Below, piece by piece: positions 16,392 through 24,312 of a stretch of 64,000 nt of DNA (positions are counted from its first letter, which is position 1; each line of letters opens with the position of its first letter). A program made the translations under genes and the position numbers. Source of the stretch: Sutcliffiella horikoshii DSM 8719 (lineage in GTDB: Bacteria > Bacillota > Bacilli > Bacillales > Bacillaceae_I); NCBI GenBank assembly GCA_001648575.1, contig LQXN01000062.1, positions 62,001 to 126,000 on the forward strand. Reading direction: 5' to 3'. The notes under the pieces are model-generated. The model was given only the letters and a program-made list of their open reading frames with translations, did no database searches and was not told the origin of the DNA.

Positions 16392-17474
16392 ATGAGTTTT
16401 AACAAAGGGTTAAAGGGAGTCATTGCTGCGGAAACCACTATTAGCGAAGTGGATGGTTCTAATGGTCGCTTGGTATATCGAGGTTATGAAATCAGGAACA
16501 TTGCTACTCAATATTCATTTGAAGAGGTTGCCCATCTATTATGGTATGGGAATCTTCCTTCTAGTAACCAATTAGTAAGATTTAAATCAAGTTTTGCATC
16601 TTACAGATTTCTCTCCCCTATTATGGAAAAGGTTTTGCATCTTCTTCCGCAAGATATGGATATGATGAGTGTTATAAGAACGGTTTTGTCATGTGCAGGT
16701 AATCCCTCAGTGAAATGGCCACCTACCGTTGAAGAGGCAATGAGGCTCACAGCAGTCGTACCAACAATCATTGCCTATCGAAAAAGGATTATCGCTGGGA
16801 AAGAAGTTATTCCTCCTAGCGAGTTAAATGGACATGTCGAAAACTATCTGCATATGTTAGATGGGGAAAAAGTAAGACAAGAGCATATACGTGCACTAGA
16901 AACATATATGAATCTGACGATGGAACATGGTATGAATGCCTCCACCTTTTCTGCCAGAGTGACTATCTCAACTGAATCGGACCTGGTTTCTGCGGTGACT
17001 TCTGCCGTTGGGACGATGAAAGGGCCACTACATGGGGGTGCTCCGTCAGAAGTAATTTTACTATTAGATGAATTACGAGAAGTTAACGATATAGAATCTC
17101 ATTTACGGGAAAAAGTAATGGCTGGAGAGAAGCTGATGGGATTCGGTCATCGTGTTTATAAAACCCAAGATCCTCGGTCTATTGCGCTAAAAGAAACGTT
17201 ATTGGGTTTTGTGGGAAAAGACGTATGGTTGGATTTAGCCTTAGAGGTGGAACATGCAGCAATAACAGTACTTGAAGAAGTTAAACCTGGAAGAGGTCTC
17301 TATACCAATGTTGAGTTTTATGCTGCAGCCATCATGAAAGCAATAAATTTTGATTCTTCCCTATTCACACCTACTTTTACTGCAAGTAGAATGGTCGGCT
17401 GGACGGCTCATGTTCTGGAGCAAGCTGAAGATAATGTGATATATCGTCCTATGTCGAGATATGTTGGGCAATAA
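16392..17474 (+). CDS. citA: Citrate synthase (CitA type)
   Basis: This 360-residue type II citrate synthase has the start GLKGVIAAETTISEVDG, the catalytic histidines in HGMNASTFSARV and MGFGHRVYKTQDPR, and GPLHGGAPSEVILLLDEL. It condenses acetyl-CoA and oxaloacetate. It is the shorter CitA-like paralogue rather than the citZ gene, because it lies next to a LysR gene and away from icd/mdh. RBS GGAAAGGGTGA precedes the ATG. Confidence 0.9.
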   Translation: MSFNKGLKGVIAAETTISEVDGSNGRLVYRGYEIRNIATQYSFEEVAHLLWYGNLPSSNQLVRFKSSFASYRFLSPIMEKVLHLLPQDMDMMSVIRTVLSCAGNPSVKWPPTVEEAMRLTAVVPTIIAYRKRIIAGKEVIPPSELNGHVENYLHMLDGEKVRQEHIRALETYMNLTMEHGMNASTFSARVTISTESDLVSAVTSAVGTMKGPLHGGAPSEVILLLDELREVNDIESHLREKVMAGEKLMGFGHRVYKTQDPRSIALKETLLGFVGKDVWLDLALEVEHAAITVLEEVKPGRGLYTNVEFYAAAIMKAINFDSSLFTPTFTASRMVGWTAHVLEQAEDNVIYRPMSRYVGQ

Positions 17475-17485
17475 AGGGTATTGTT

Positions 17486-17516
17486 GAGGCGCCTTAGAAG
17501 GACGGCGCTTCTCTTT
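17486..17516 (+). terminator. Terminator of citA
   Basis: An 8-bp stem GAGGCGCC / GGCGCTTC (one wobble) is followed by TCTTTT. Confidence 0.7.
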
Positions 17517-17609
17517 TACTAAAAAAAGTAAAAGTTTACATAATAATATTATAGTAAATTAAAATATGAAGACAATTTTATTCTCTTCCGCTCCTACAAG
17601 CCCTACACC

Positions 17610-17645
17610 AAAAAAGCCAGAACCTTATAAACAAGGTTCTGGCTT
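17610..17645 (-). terminator. Terminator of the DsbA-like gene
   Basis: A perfect 13-bp stem (AAGCCAGAACCTT / AAGGTTCTGGCTT) is followed by TTTTTTGG on the minus strand. Confidence 0.88.
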
Positions 17646-17660
17646 AAATACACTTTCCCT

Positions 17661-18374
17661 TTACTCACAGCAATCATCTGAACAATAAGATGTTTCACTT
17701 TTGTTCTTGGATTCGAAACTTTGTAACTTAGGCTTTTCATTTTCTTCTTCCCAAACTTTAGCCAATGCCTCTGCGAACACTTCCGGTGGCTGGGCCCCGG
17801 AAATGGCATATTTACTGTTCAAAACAAAGAAAGGGACTCCTTGAACGCCGATCTCTTTTGCTTCCTTTTGATCAAAGCGCACATCTTTTTCGTAACTGTC
17901 ACCTGATAAGACTTCTTCCAATTCAGAAGCATCCAATCCCAAGCTAACCCCTAACTCTTGTAAGAATTTTTTATCGCCAATATGCTTGGATTCGGTAAAG
18001 TGAGCTTTTAAAAGGCTTTCTGTCACTTCTTTTGCTTTGCCTTTTGTTTCGGCATACTTTGCCAAGCGATGTGCATCGAAAGTATTTGTTGGGACGGATG
18101 TATCAAAATTAAACTGCAAGCCTGCCTCAGCTGCCTGTTTCGCCACTCCTGCACTCATCCTCTTAGCTTCCTCAACAGGCATCCCGTATTTTTTAGCAAG
18201 TATTTCATATATAGTCAAATCAGTATCACGCTTTGCATTTGGATCTAATTCAAAGCTTTTGAATTCGATATCTATTTTATCTGTATGTGGGAAATCTTCC
18301 AATGCTTTCTCCAATCTTCGTTTTCCAATATAGCAGAAAGGACAAACATAATCAGACCAGATTTCTATTTTCAT
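17661..18374 (-). CDS. DsbA-family (FrnE-like) thiol oxidoreductase
   Basis: This 237-residue cytosolic DsbA-fold protein has CPFC at residues 11-14 (WSDYVCPFCYIGKRRLEKAL), the helical insert SAGVAKQAAEAGLQFNFD, and GVQGVPFFVLNSKYAISGAQPPEVF near the end with the cis-proline. This layout matches FrnE and B. subtilis YwbO. The tail SYCSDDCCE adds three extra cysteines, possibly a metal or redox site. RBS GAGGTG precedes the ATG. Confidence 0.9.
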   Translation of the reverse strand: MKIEIWSDYVCPFCYIGKRRLEKALEDFPHTDKIDIEFKSFELDPNAKRDTDLTIYEILAKKYGMPVEEAKRMSAGVAKQAAEAGLQFNFDTSVPTNTFDAHRLAKYAETKGKAKEVTESLLKAHFTESKHIGDKKFLQELGVSLGLDASELEEVLSGDSYEKDVRFDQKEAKEIGVQGVPFFVLNSKYAISGAQPPEVFAEALAKVWEEENEKPKLQSFESKNKSETSYCSDDCCE

Positions 18375-18492
18375 CGTTGCACCTCATTTCTTAAACTTAG
18401 TATTTAATATCATATCATAATGTCTAGAAAAGCTCTTTTATTATGCATTGATACCACAGGGAAACCTATGGACTAAAGGAATTAAAGTGGAA

Positions 18493-20679
18493 TCATGTGC
18501 CGAACTGGTGAATGAGCTCCTTGCACAAAGCTTTTGACTCTACTCTAACACTCACAAAGGGAGGCTTAGTATTTCGGGTCGCCTCTACCGGCACTCCTAG
18601 CCATAGGATTCGGTTGTCAATTATTATAAATGGAAAGGCAACTTCCTTAGTAATGATTGAAACTCTTTTCTGGATGTTAGTCAATTTACTTTGCCAATCC
18701 TCAGGGAGTGTTGCCTGATGCGGTAGACCCATAATGACATGTTGGGAATGCTTCATATCCTCAAATACTCTATCTAATTTTCTAGCATGCATCCATTGAA
18801 CACAGGTGTGCTGATGCTTAATCCATGCTCCGATCTCATGTGGTCCGATAAAGAGCTTTGAATTCATATGAAAATCCACAAGCTTTCTGATCATCTTGCT
18901 TTTGGGGACCTTCCTTTTAATAAATTGATCGTCACTGACATGGATAAATTTCCCTCTGGTCCGGGTAACAGCAACATTCAATAGACGCTCACTTTCTTTT
19001 CCGACCAATAACATTCCAGGTCTATCCATTGGATAACTGTCCACCGAGTCGAATATGATTATATCCCTTTCACTCCCTTGAAACCTGTGGACAGTCGCAG
19101 CTGTAATGTCAGCAGTTTGTTTTTCAAAGCGATAAAGATCTTCGAGCAATATATCCATCCATTGCGCCTGTGCCCGATAAGGGGAAATATAACCAATCGA
19201 GCGTGCTCCGTTTAAATAAGCCTCATGAATTAGTTGAAAGGATTGGAGCAAATTCCAGAGGTTTATCCTGGATCTGCTGCTTCTATCAACAAAAGCATGC
19301 TCCCCGGTATCACTTGTACTCAGAAGAAGCGATGCTTTTCCAGGAAAGGGCTGCTGTTGGGAAATCTCGTTTCTATTTTTAACTACACTTGGATGATCCC
19401 CAACTAGAGAATGATAGATATATTCATTCGTAAAGGCAGATATGTCAGGGTGCATCCTCCTTTGTTCTTTTAAAAGAAATAAATGAGGATGCAGCCTGGG
19501 TGAGTTGATGCTCTCTGCCACTCCAGTCCGGTGGAAAATATCCTCTTTTAACCACTTCTCCACTAGTTCATTCCTTGCTGACGCTATAGGAGGTAGTTGT
19601 TTAAAGTCACCACAAATAATTATACTTTTTGCCAGGGATGCCGCAAAAGCAGCTTGGGGTACATAGGCCATGCTGGCTTCATCCAATATAATTACATCGT
19701 ACTCTTTTTCATATATTGCAGGATCCATTGCCGCTTTTGTCAAAGTAGTACCGATGATGAATGCATCCTGCAAAAAATCCATTTCCATTTTCCTTATCTT
19801 TTCCATTACTTTAGCTATCTTCATTTCAACCTTCAATAAACTCTCGGAATCCCGCTTACTGAATGAATTTGATAAATCGTTTTTAAGATACTTTCTTTCT
19901 TCCATTACTTTTGCTTTTTCTTCAGCAAGTTTTGGGTCGCGGGTATGGAGTAGCTGTGAGGAAGTAATTGCTGGAAGGTCTGTCAACAATTCATGTTTTT
20001 GAGAACCATACCTAAGAACATCCCCTTCGCAGTACCGTTCCTGTTTGAGAAGGAAGATGGAGATTTCTCGCATAAGCACATCCACCGATTGATTGCTGTG
20101 AGAAAGCAGTAATACTTTTTTCTTTTTAAAATACTTATTGGCCGCAACTCTTGCCAGCGTGTAGGTTTTCCCTGTTCCTGGAGGCCCCCATACAAAAGTA
20201 ACAGGATTATATTTTGACCGGAGAATCAATTCATGGACACTGCTTTTGATGATATCGGTTGGGTGCTTTGGAATTCTATCAGGGCTCATCAACCTTTTGA
20301 TGCGTGTTCTTTTTTTCTTGCTCTCTTTTATATCATCTAAGCGGTTGAAAAGCTGATCCAATAACTCCCAGGGATCATGATAAAGATACGCTTCTGTGAT
20401 AATGTCCCCGAGAGATCCTTCAAGTGAAATAATCACGTTTTTACCTTCTGATGAAAGGATTTTCCCCTCGGTCTTTATTCCTCCCCATTCTATTTTCACT
20501 AATGATCCAATGGGGATATGGATAGATGTATAGGTTTCAAAAAAATAAGTATAGGTTTTATCGTTTGTCACTAGATGACCGTTAGTAATCAAATACCTCG
20601 TGCTTCCGTATCTTTTTAAGTGCTGTATTTCAGCCTTCAGGGCCTTTTTCCACTCTTTTATGTAATAAGACGTATTCAT
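18493..20679 (-). CDS. Superfamily 1 (Dna2/NAM7-like) helicase
   Basis: This 728-residue AAA_11/AAA_12 helicase has the Walker A motif GPPGTGKT at residues 165-172, LSHSNQSVDVL (motif Ia), DEAS at 333-336, GDFKQLPPI (motif III), EQRRMHPDISAF (IV), HRFQGSERDIIIFDSVD (V) and VAVTRTRGKFI (VI). The first 130 residues are unassigned. The last 110 residues resemble a PLD-like tail (FIIIDNRILWLGVP), but no clear HxK catalytic motif is seen, so nuclease activity is doubtful. It stands alone, without methylase, protease or other defence genes nearby. Specific role unknown; nucleic-acid unwinding is the family activity. Confidence 0.85.
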   Translation of the reverse strand: MNTSYYIKEWKKALKAEIQHLKRYGSTRYLITNGHLVTNDKTYTYFFETYTSIHIPIGSLVKIEWGGIKTEGKILSSEGKNVIISLEGSLGDIITEAYLYHDPWELLDQLFNRLDDIKESKKKRTRIKRLMSPDRIPKHPTDIIKSSVHELILRSKYNPVTFVWGPPGTGKTYTLARVAANKYFKKKKVLLLSHSNQSVDVLMREISIFLLKQERYCEGDVLRYGSQKHELLTDLPAITSSQLLHTRDPKLAEEKAKVMEERKYLKNDLSNSFSKRDSESLLKVEMKIAKVMEKIRKMEMDFLQDAFIIGTTLTKAAMDPAIYEKEYDVIILDEASMAYVPQAAFAASLAKSIIICGDFKQLPPIASARNELVEKWLKEDIFHRTGVAESINSPRLHPHLFLLKEQRRMHPDISAFTNEYIYHSLVGDHPSVVKNRNEISQQQPFPGKASLLLSTSDTGEHAFVDRSSRSRINLWNLLQSFQLIHEAYLNGARSIGYISPYRAQAQWMDILLEDLYRFEKQTADITAATVHRFQGSERDIIIFDSVDSYPMDRPGMLLVGKESERLLNVAVTRTRGKFIHVSDDQFIKRKVPKSKMIRKLVDFHMNSKLFIGPHEIGAWIKHQHTCVQWMHARKLDRVFEDMKHSQHVIMGLPHQATLPEDWQSKLTNIQKRVSIITKEVAFPFIIIDNRILWLGVPVEATRNTKPPFVSVRVESKALCKELIHQFGT

Positions 20680-20731
20680 TATCTTTATCCTCTAATCATT
20701 ACTTTTTAAAGATTTCATTAGGAAACTATAT

Positions 20732-20781
20732 CATAAAAAAAGCCAAGAAACTAACAACATAGTTGTTGGATCCTGGCTTTC
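20732..20781 (-). terminator. Terminator of the 121-residue hypothetical gene
   Basis: The stem AAAGCCA...TGGCTTT encloses AACAAC/GTTGTT. The minus strand continues with TTTTTTTA. It follows the stop at 20786. Confidence 0.75.
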
Positions 20782-20785
20782 TTTT

Positions 20786-21151
20786 TTACTTGTAAAAGCT
20801 AATAACATTCTTTTGTATCGCTTTATCCTGCTTACTTATTTTTTTCGGTTTGATAGGAGCTACGGCAGTTTTATCAGCAATTTCTAATGTGGAAATCTCG
20901 AGATAAAATGGATTTGAGCTTTTATCCCCGTTTAAATACCCTTTAAGGATTTTGATTTTTGTGGTAGAACCTTTCATTGATTCTTCATAATCCCACGAAA
21001 TATTGTTTTTGTAGGTTTTATCAATTCTTTCTTTTAAGCCAAATGCTTCTGAAACTGCGTCCTCAGCAGTTTCTAGGAAAGTATCAGATCTTTTCAAACC
21101 TCTTTTTTTAATACCATCTCCAGCTTTTGCTTGGAACAATAAACATGTCAT
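20786..21151 (-). CDS. Hypothetical protein, 121 residues
   Basis: This is a basic soluble protein beginning MTCLLFQAKAGDG and ending SKQDKAIQKNVISFYK. I recognise no family. Two in-frame ATGs exist; the one at 21151 is 8 bases after AAAGGA, so it is preferred over the one 9 bases upstream, which overlaps the site. Confidence 0.6.
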   Translation of the reverse strand: MTCLLFQAKAGDGIKKRGLKRSDTFLETAEDAVSEAFGLKERIDKTYKNNISWDYEESMKGSTTKIKILKGYLNGDKSSNPFYLEISTLEIADKTAVAPIKPKKISKQDKAIQKNVISFYK

Positions 21152-21389
21152 ACAGGTCATCCTTTCTGTGTGTCGGCTTCACACCTTTAGACGGTGAATC
21201 TTAACACCAGGATACCAAAGGAACTTACCTTCTCTTTATAGTGTAACCTTTAAGTTGAATTTCCACCACGATTTTCTATTATTATGCCACCTGATTAAAA
21301 AATATATTACGGTTTAAGTGGGAATATACGCCACTTTATGAGATAATGAAAGAATGATTAGAAATTCCCAATGGAAAGTAGGAGCAATA

Positions 21390-21560
21390 ATGAAACAAAA
21401 AAACAAGTTCCAAGATAATGAGAAAGTCATTCTAAAAAGCACCGGCGAAGAAGTAACCATCCTAAAATTCAACTACGTCCCCAACCTAAAAAGATACTCC
21501 TACACTATAAAAGAAAATCCGAAAACCTTTTATTTCGAAGAAGAGATCAAACCTAGTTAA
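21390..21560 (+). CDS. Hypothetical 56-residue protein
   Basis: This small, highly charged protein starts MKQKNKFQDNEKVILKSTGEE and ends YFEEEIKPS. The pattern suggests a small beta-barrel (KOW/SH3-like: DNEKVIL..TGEEVTILK), but this is a guess. The start at 21390 has AGGAG 5-6 bases upstream; a 12-codon longer version has no site. A strong terminator follows. Confidence 0.6.
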   Translation: MKQKNKFQDNEKVILKSTGEEVTILKFNYVPNLKRYSYTIKENPKTFYFEEEIKPS

Positions 21561-21598
21561 ATTTCCGAGTATCCTAATATAAGGAATATCTTCCTATT

Positions 21599-21630
21599 AA
21601 GAAACCAACATTGGTTTCTTTGTTTTTTTT
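21599..21630 (+). terminator. Terminator after the 56-residue gene
   Basis: A 10-bp perfect stem (AAGAAACCAA / TTGGTTTCTT) with a two-base spacer is followed by TGTTTTTTTT. Confidence 0.85.
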
Positions 21631-21676
21631 ATCTCTTATCGGGTATTTATTATAAAAACCCTTAGGAGGTATAAAA

Positions 21677-21991
21677 ATGATTTTAGTGTATGTAAGCATC
21701 GGGATATTGATTGTATCAGCAGGGATAATGGTTCAAGCCATTATCAGCTTTAAAAAGAAAACGGAACCGACTTTTTCATTTTTCAGTTCTGTAGGTGAAC
21801 GTATGCAAGAAGAAAATGACGCCATCCAAGAGCAAGTAGAGCAGATGAAGCATAAACAGGATGCGATCAAAAATGACCTGGATTGGAAAAAATCTGTTTT
21901 CCTCTTTACTCTGGATGAACTGAAGAAACTTCCAAATACTTTTAAGAGTAATTCAAAACAGAAATTTAGCGAATATGAACGTGGAATGTAA
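21677..21991 (+). CDS. Hypothetical single-pass membrane protein with coiled coil
   Basis: This 104-residue protein has an N-terminal helix (MILVYVSIGILIVSAGIMVQAII) and then a charged coiled-coil-like region (MQEENDAIQEQVEQMKHKQD). AGGAGG lies before the ATG. I recognise no family. A shared bidirectional terminator separates it from the convergent YihY gene. Confidence 0.65.
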   Translation: MILVYVSIGILIVSAGIMVQAIISFKKKTEPTFSFFSSVGERMQEENDAIQEQVEQMKHKQDAIKNDLDWKKSVFLFTLDELKKLPNTFKSNSKQKFSEYERGM

Positions 21992-22004
21992 AGATTCTCA
22001 CATA

Positions 22005-22034
22005 AAGAAACCGACCAAACATGGTCGGTTTCTT
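22005..22034. terminator. Bidirectional terminator
   Basis: A 13-bp stem (AAGAAACCGACCA / TGGTCGGTTTCTT) with loop AACA lies between convergent genes ending at 21991 and 22044. Confidence 0.85.
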
Positions 22035-22043
22035 ATATTTGTC

Positions 22044-22901
22044 TTAAAGGGCAGTGAACTTTTCATCATGATAATTTAAATTAGACTTGATTCTATCCTT
22101 ATGATAGATGGCATTTATTTCTCCTCCTATAACAAGCGCGAGTCCCGTTATAAAAAGCCAAAGCATCAATATGATTACTCCCCCGAGGCTTCCGTATGTT
22201 GCAGAGAAATTGCCAAAGTTGCTTACGTAAAAGGAGAAGCCAATAGACACCAACTGCCAGATTACAGTTGCCACAATCGCGCCAGGTAATAGCTCTTTTA
22301 ATGATTTGTTCACGTCAGGCGCAATTCTATAGAGTGCTGTAATAATGATGAAAATAACAAAGAATGCTATGAAGAATCTAAGTACATTCAATATGATTGC
22401 AGTACTCCCGGGAATGTCGATTAATTCTTCCACTTGACTGATAATGATACCACCAAATACGGGTAGGAAAAATGCAATTAGAAATGCGAAGATCAAACCG
22501 AGTGTAAGACCGATGGATAATAATCTTACCAGGTAAAATGGTCTGCTCTCTTCAACATTGAAGGCTTGATTCATCGCTCCGATAAAGGCGTTCATCCCAT
22601 TAGAAGCCGACCAAATCGTCCCTAATATCCCGACCGTCAATAGACCACCACTAGGATTATTGACAAAGTCGCTAATACTTTCTTCAAAAATTGATACCGT
22701 CTCTTGAGGCATCATGGTGTGAAGAAATTCTATTAGTTTTTGTGGATCAATGTTCAGATATGGAATAATGGAGAGTGCCAAAACCAGTAAGGGAAACACT
22801 GATAGCATATAATAATATGCCTGTTCTGCCGCTAACCCTGTTGCTCTATCTTTTTTCATTTCATCGCCAAGTCTTTTTAAAAATCGAATAAGTCGGCTCA
22901 T
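22044..22901 (-). CDS. YihY/BrkB-family inner membrane protein (YfkH-like)
   Basis: This 285-residue polytopic protein has about six hydrophobic helices. Family motifs are AEQAYYYMLSVFPLLVLALS at the start, LGTIWSASNGMNAFIGAMNQAFNVEESRPF in the middle and YGSLGGVIILMLWLFITGLALVIGGEINA at the end. The family was once called ribonuclease BN in error; the function is unknown. RBS GGGAGGGG precedes the ATG. Upstream 22902-23067 shows no convincing feature. Confidence 0.9.
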   Translation of the reverse strand: MSRLIRFLKRLGDEMKKDRATGLAAEQAYYYMLSVFPLLVLALSIIPYLNIDPQKLIEFLHTMMPQETVSIFEESISDFVNNPSGGLLTVGILGTIWSASNGMNAFIGAMNQAFNVEESRPFYLVRLLSIGLTLGLIFAFLIAFFLPVFGGIIISQVEELIDIPGSTAIILNVLRFFIAFFVIFIIITALYRIAPDVNKSLKELLPGAIVATVIWQLVSIGFSFYVSNFGNFSATYGSLGGVIILMLWLFITGLALVIGGEINAIYHKDRIKSNLNYHDEKFTAL

Positions 22902-23067
22902 TCTTTCCCCTCCCTTACTGCTGCTAATTATTAAATCCTATTGAATCCCGTTCCAACGAACACTTTCCGTTTGATGGTAGCCGATGTTATCTTTCTTGTA
23001 GGGTCTAACGTCAGCCGCTTCCTCCAGATGGAGTCGAGTCACTAACACTCGTAGATGCGCTCTACTA

Positions 23068-23931
23068 TTATTTTCTTAGCAGTGGCAATGTGCAGCATCT
23101 AAATGAACCACCTGATTTGATTATTTCTGAAATATCCACTTCAATGACCTCGTATCCCCTTTTTCTGAGCTGCTTATTAACATTTTTGTTGCATGGGAGG
23201 CTGAATATTTTCTTATTACCAATGGAAAGCACATTTGTCCCCATTGTGAATTGTTCTTCCTTGTTCACTTCGATTAACTCATATCGTTGGGATAATAAGT
23301 CTATTTCTGCTTTTCTTAATGCAGGAGAAAATATTAATGCTTCTGTTGGTGAAATGACATTGAATACACAATCCAAATGCAGATAAGATTTTTCGATTGG
23401 TATCGGAACAACCTGATGATCCTGGAGCGCTTTTTTAATATGATTCAAACCTTCAGGACTTGTACGGTCGCTGATACCTACATATACGGTATCCCTATCA
23501 ATTATCACATCTCCACCTTCTACACTGTTTCCGGATAAAGGTTTATAAGAAGAGTTCCTTTCATCTAGCCATGATTTCAGGACATCTTCCTCACCTGATC
23601 TAATGGTACTTCCCATATGTGATACGAAAATTGTCTCCCCTAAAGTAAAACCGATATCTCTTGTGAAAACTTGTTCCGGGTATTGTTCAGATGGAGGTAG
23701 ACTGTATACCTCGATTCCGTTCGCGAGCATCGCATTCACAAAATTCCTATGCTGTTTTAAGGCGATCGTCTCATCAATATTGTCATTCACATAATGCTTT
23801 TGTGTTTCATTAATGACCTCACTTATACTCATATGTGTCGGTGAACAGACGATCACCTTTTTCAAATCTCCGTACTCGCTTGTACATGTATGTTTTGTAA
23901 TATACTTGGTTGTTTCAAGATTTATCGTCAC
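23068..23931 (-). CDS. Amidinohydrolase/DDAH-like protein (YkgA-like)
   Basis: This 287-residue protein of the arginine deiminase / dimethylarginine dimethylaminohydrolase superfamily (pentein fold) has FTRDIGFTLGETIFVSHMG, SVEGGDVIIDRDTVYVGISDRTS, the catalytic His in YLHLDCVFNVISPTEALIF and the nucleophilic Cys near the C-terminus in GGSFRCCTLPL. The start is GTG at 23931 with GGAGGA 7 bases upstream, giving a length like B. subtilis YkgA. Substrate unknown; hydrolysis of a guanidino group is the family reaction. Confidence 0.85.
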   Translation of the reverse strand: MTINLETTKYITKHTCTSEYGDLKKVIVCSPTHMSISEVINETQKHYVNDNIDETIALKQHRNFVNAMLANGIEVYSLPPSEQYPEQVFTRDIGFTLGETIFVSHMGSTIRSGEEDVLKSWLDERNSSYKPLSGNSVEGGDVIIDRDTVYVGISDRTSPEGLNHIKKALQDHQVVPIPIEKSYLHLDCVFNVISPTEALIFSPALRKAEIDLLSQRYELIEVNKEEQFTMGTNVLSIGNKKIFSLPCNKNVNKQLRKRGYEVIEVDISEIIKSGGSFRCCTLPLLRK

Positions 23932-24020
23932 TTCTAGTCCTCCGATCAACGTGTATGTATGTGTTCTATGTTGTTTTATTCCCTCAACTAAGAAATGACT
24001 AAACCTTTTTTAATATAAAA

Positions 24021-24054
24021 AAGCAAATCTAATCTTTAGGGATTAGATTTGCTC
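24021..24054 (-). terminator. Left copy of the duplicated terminator hairpin, with U-tract, element copy 3
   Basis: A perfect 13-bp stem (AGCAAATCTAATC / GATTAGATTTGCT, loop TTTAGG) is followed on the minus strand by TTTTTTATATT. The 34-bp segment is repeated exactly at 24264-24297. This distal copy keeps the U-tract for transcripts of the CAP-domain gene. Confidence 0.9.
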
Positions 24055-24263
24055 CAGATTGTTGAAAAACTATAAATAAGTTAAGTTATCTGTTGGAACA
24101 GTTGATCTCCGTTGCAGGAGCTACGCTTTCCTGCGGGCGGTCCGTAAGCCTCCTCGGCTTCGCCTGCGGGGTCTTACATGTCCCTTCCTCCCGCGGGAGT
24201 CTTCGCTCCTTCCACTGCGATCAACTAGGAAGTTTCATTATTTTAAGCTTTGTCTACACACTG
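24055..24263 (+). mobile_element. Terminator-inserted MITE-like element, copy 3
   Basis: This 209-bp element begins CAGATTGTTGAAAA and ends TTTGTCTACACACTG. It is close to copy 2 along its whole length, including GTTGGAACAGTTGATCTCCG and CGATCAACTAGGAAGTTTC. It sits between two exact 34-bp copies of a terminator hairpin, between the CAP-domain gene and the YkgA-like gene. It carries no gene; short open frames in it are repeat artefacts. Confidence 0.85.
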
Positions 24264-24297
24264 AAGCAAATCTAATCTTTAGGGATTAGATTTGCTC
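24264..24297 (-). repeat. Right copy of the duplicated terminator hairpin, element copy 3
   Basis: This is an exact 34-bp duplicate of 24021-24054. On the minus strand the hairpin is followed by TTCAGTGTG rather than a U-tract, so CAP-gene transcripts would be expected to read through into the element. Confidence 0.9.
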
Positions 24298-24312
24298 CTC
24301 TGTGGTTATTGA

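Noticed and set aside
18493-22901. Defence island around the SF1 helicase
   Set aside because: Neighbours are small unknown genes and a YihY protein with normal terminators. No methylase, nuclease, TIR, toxin or reverse transcriptase genes are present.
22902-23067. Possible gene or repeat in the gap before the YihY gene
   Set aside because: Only a short hairpin (CGAGT/ACTCG) and no open frame with a ribosome site were seen; no match to the other repeats in the window.
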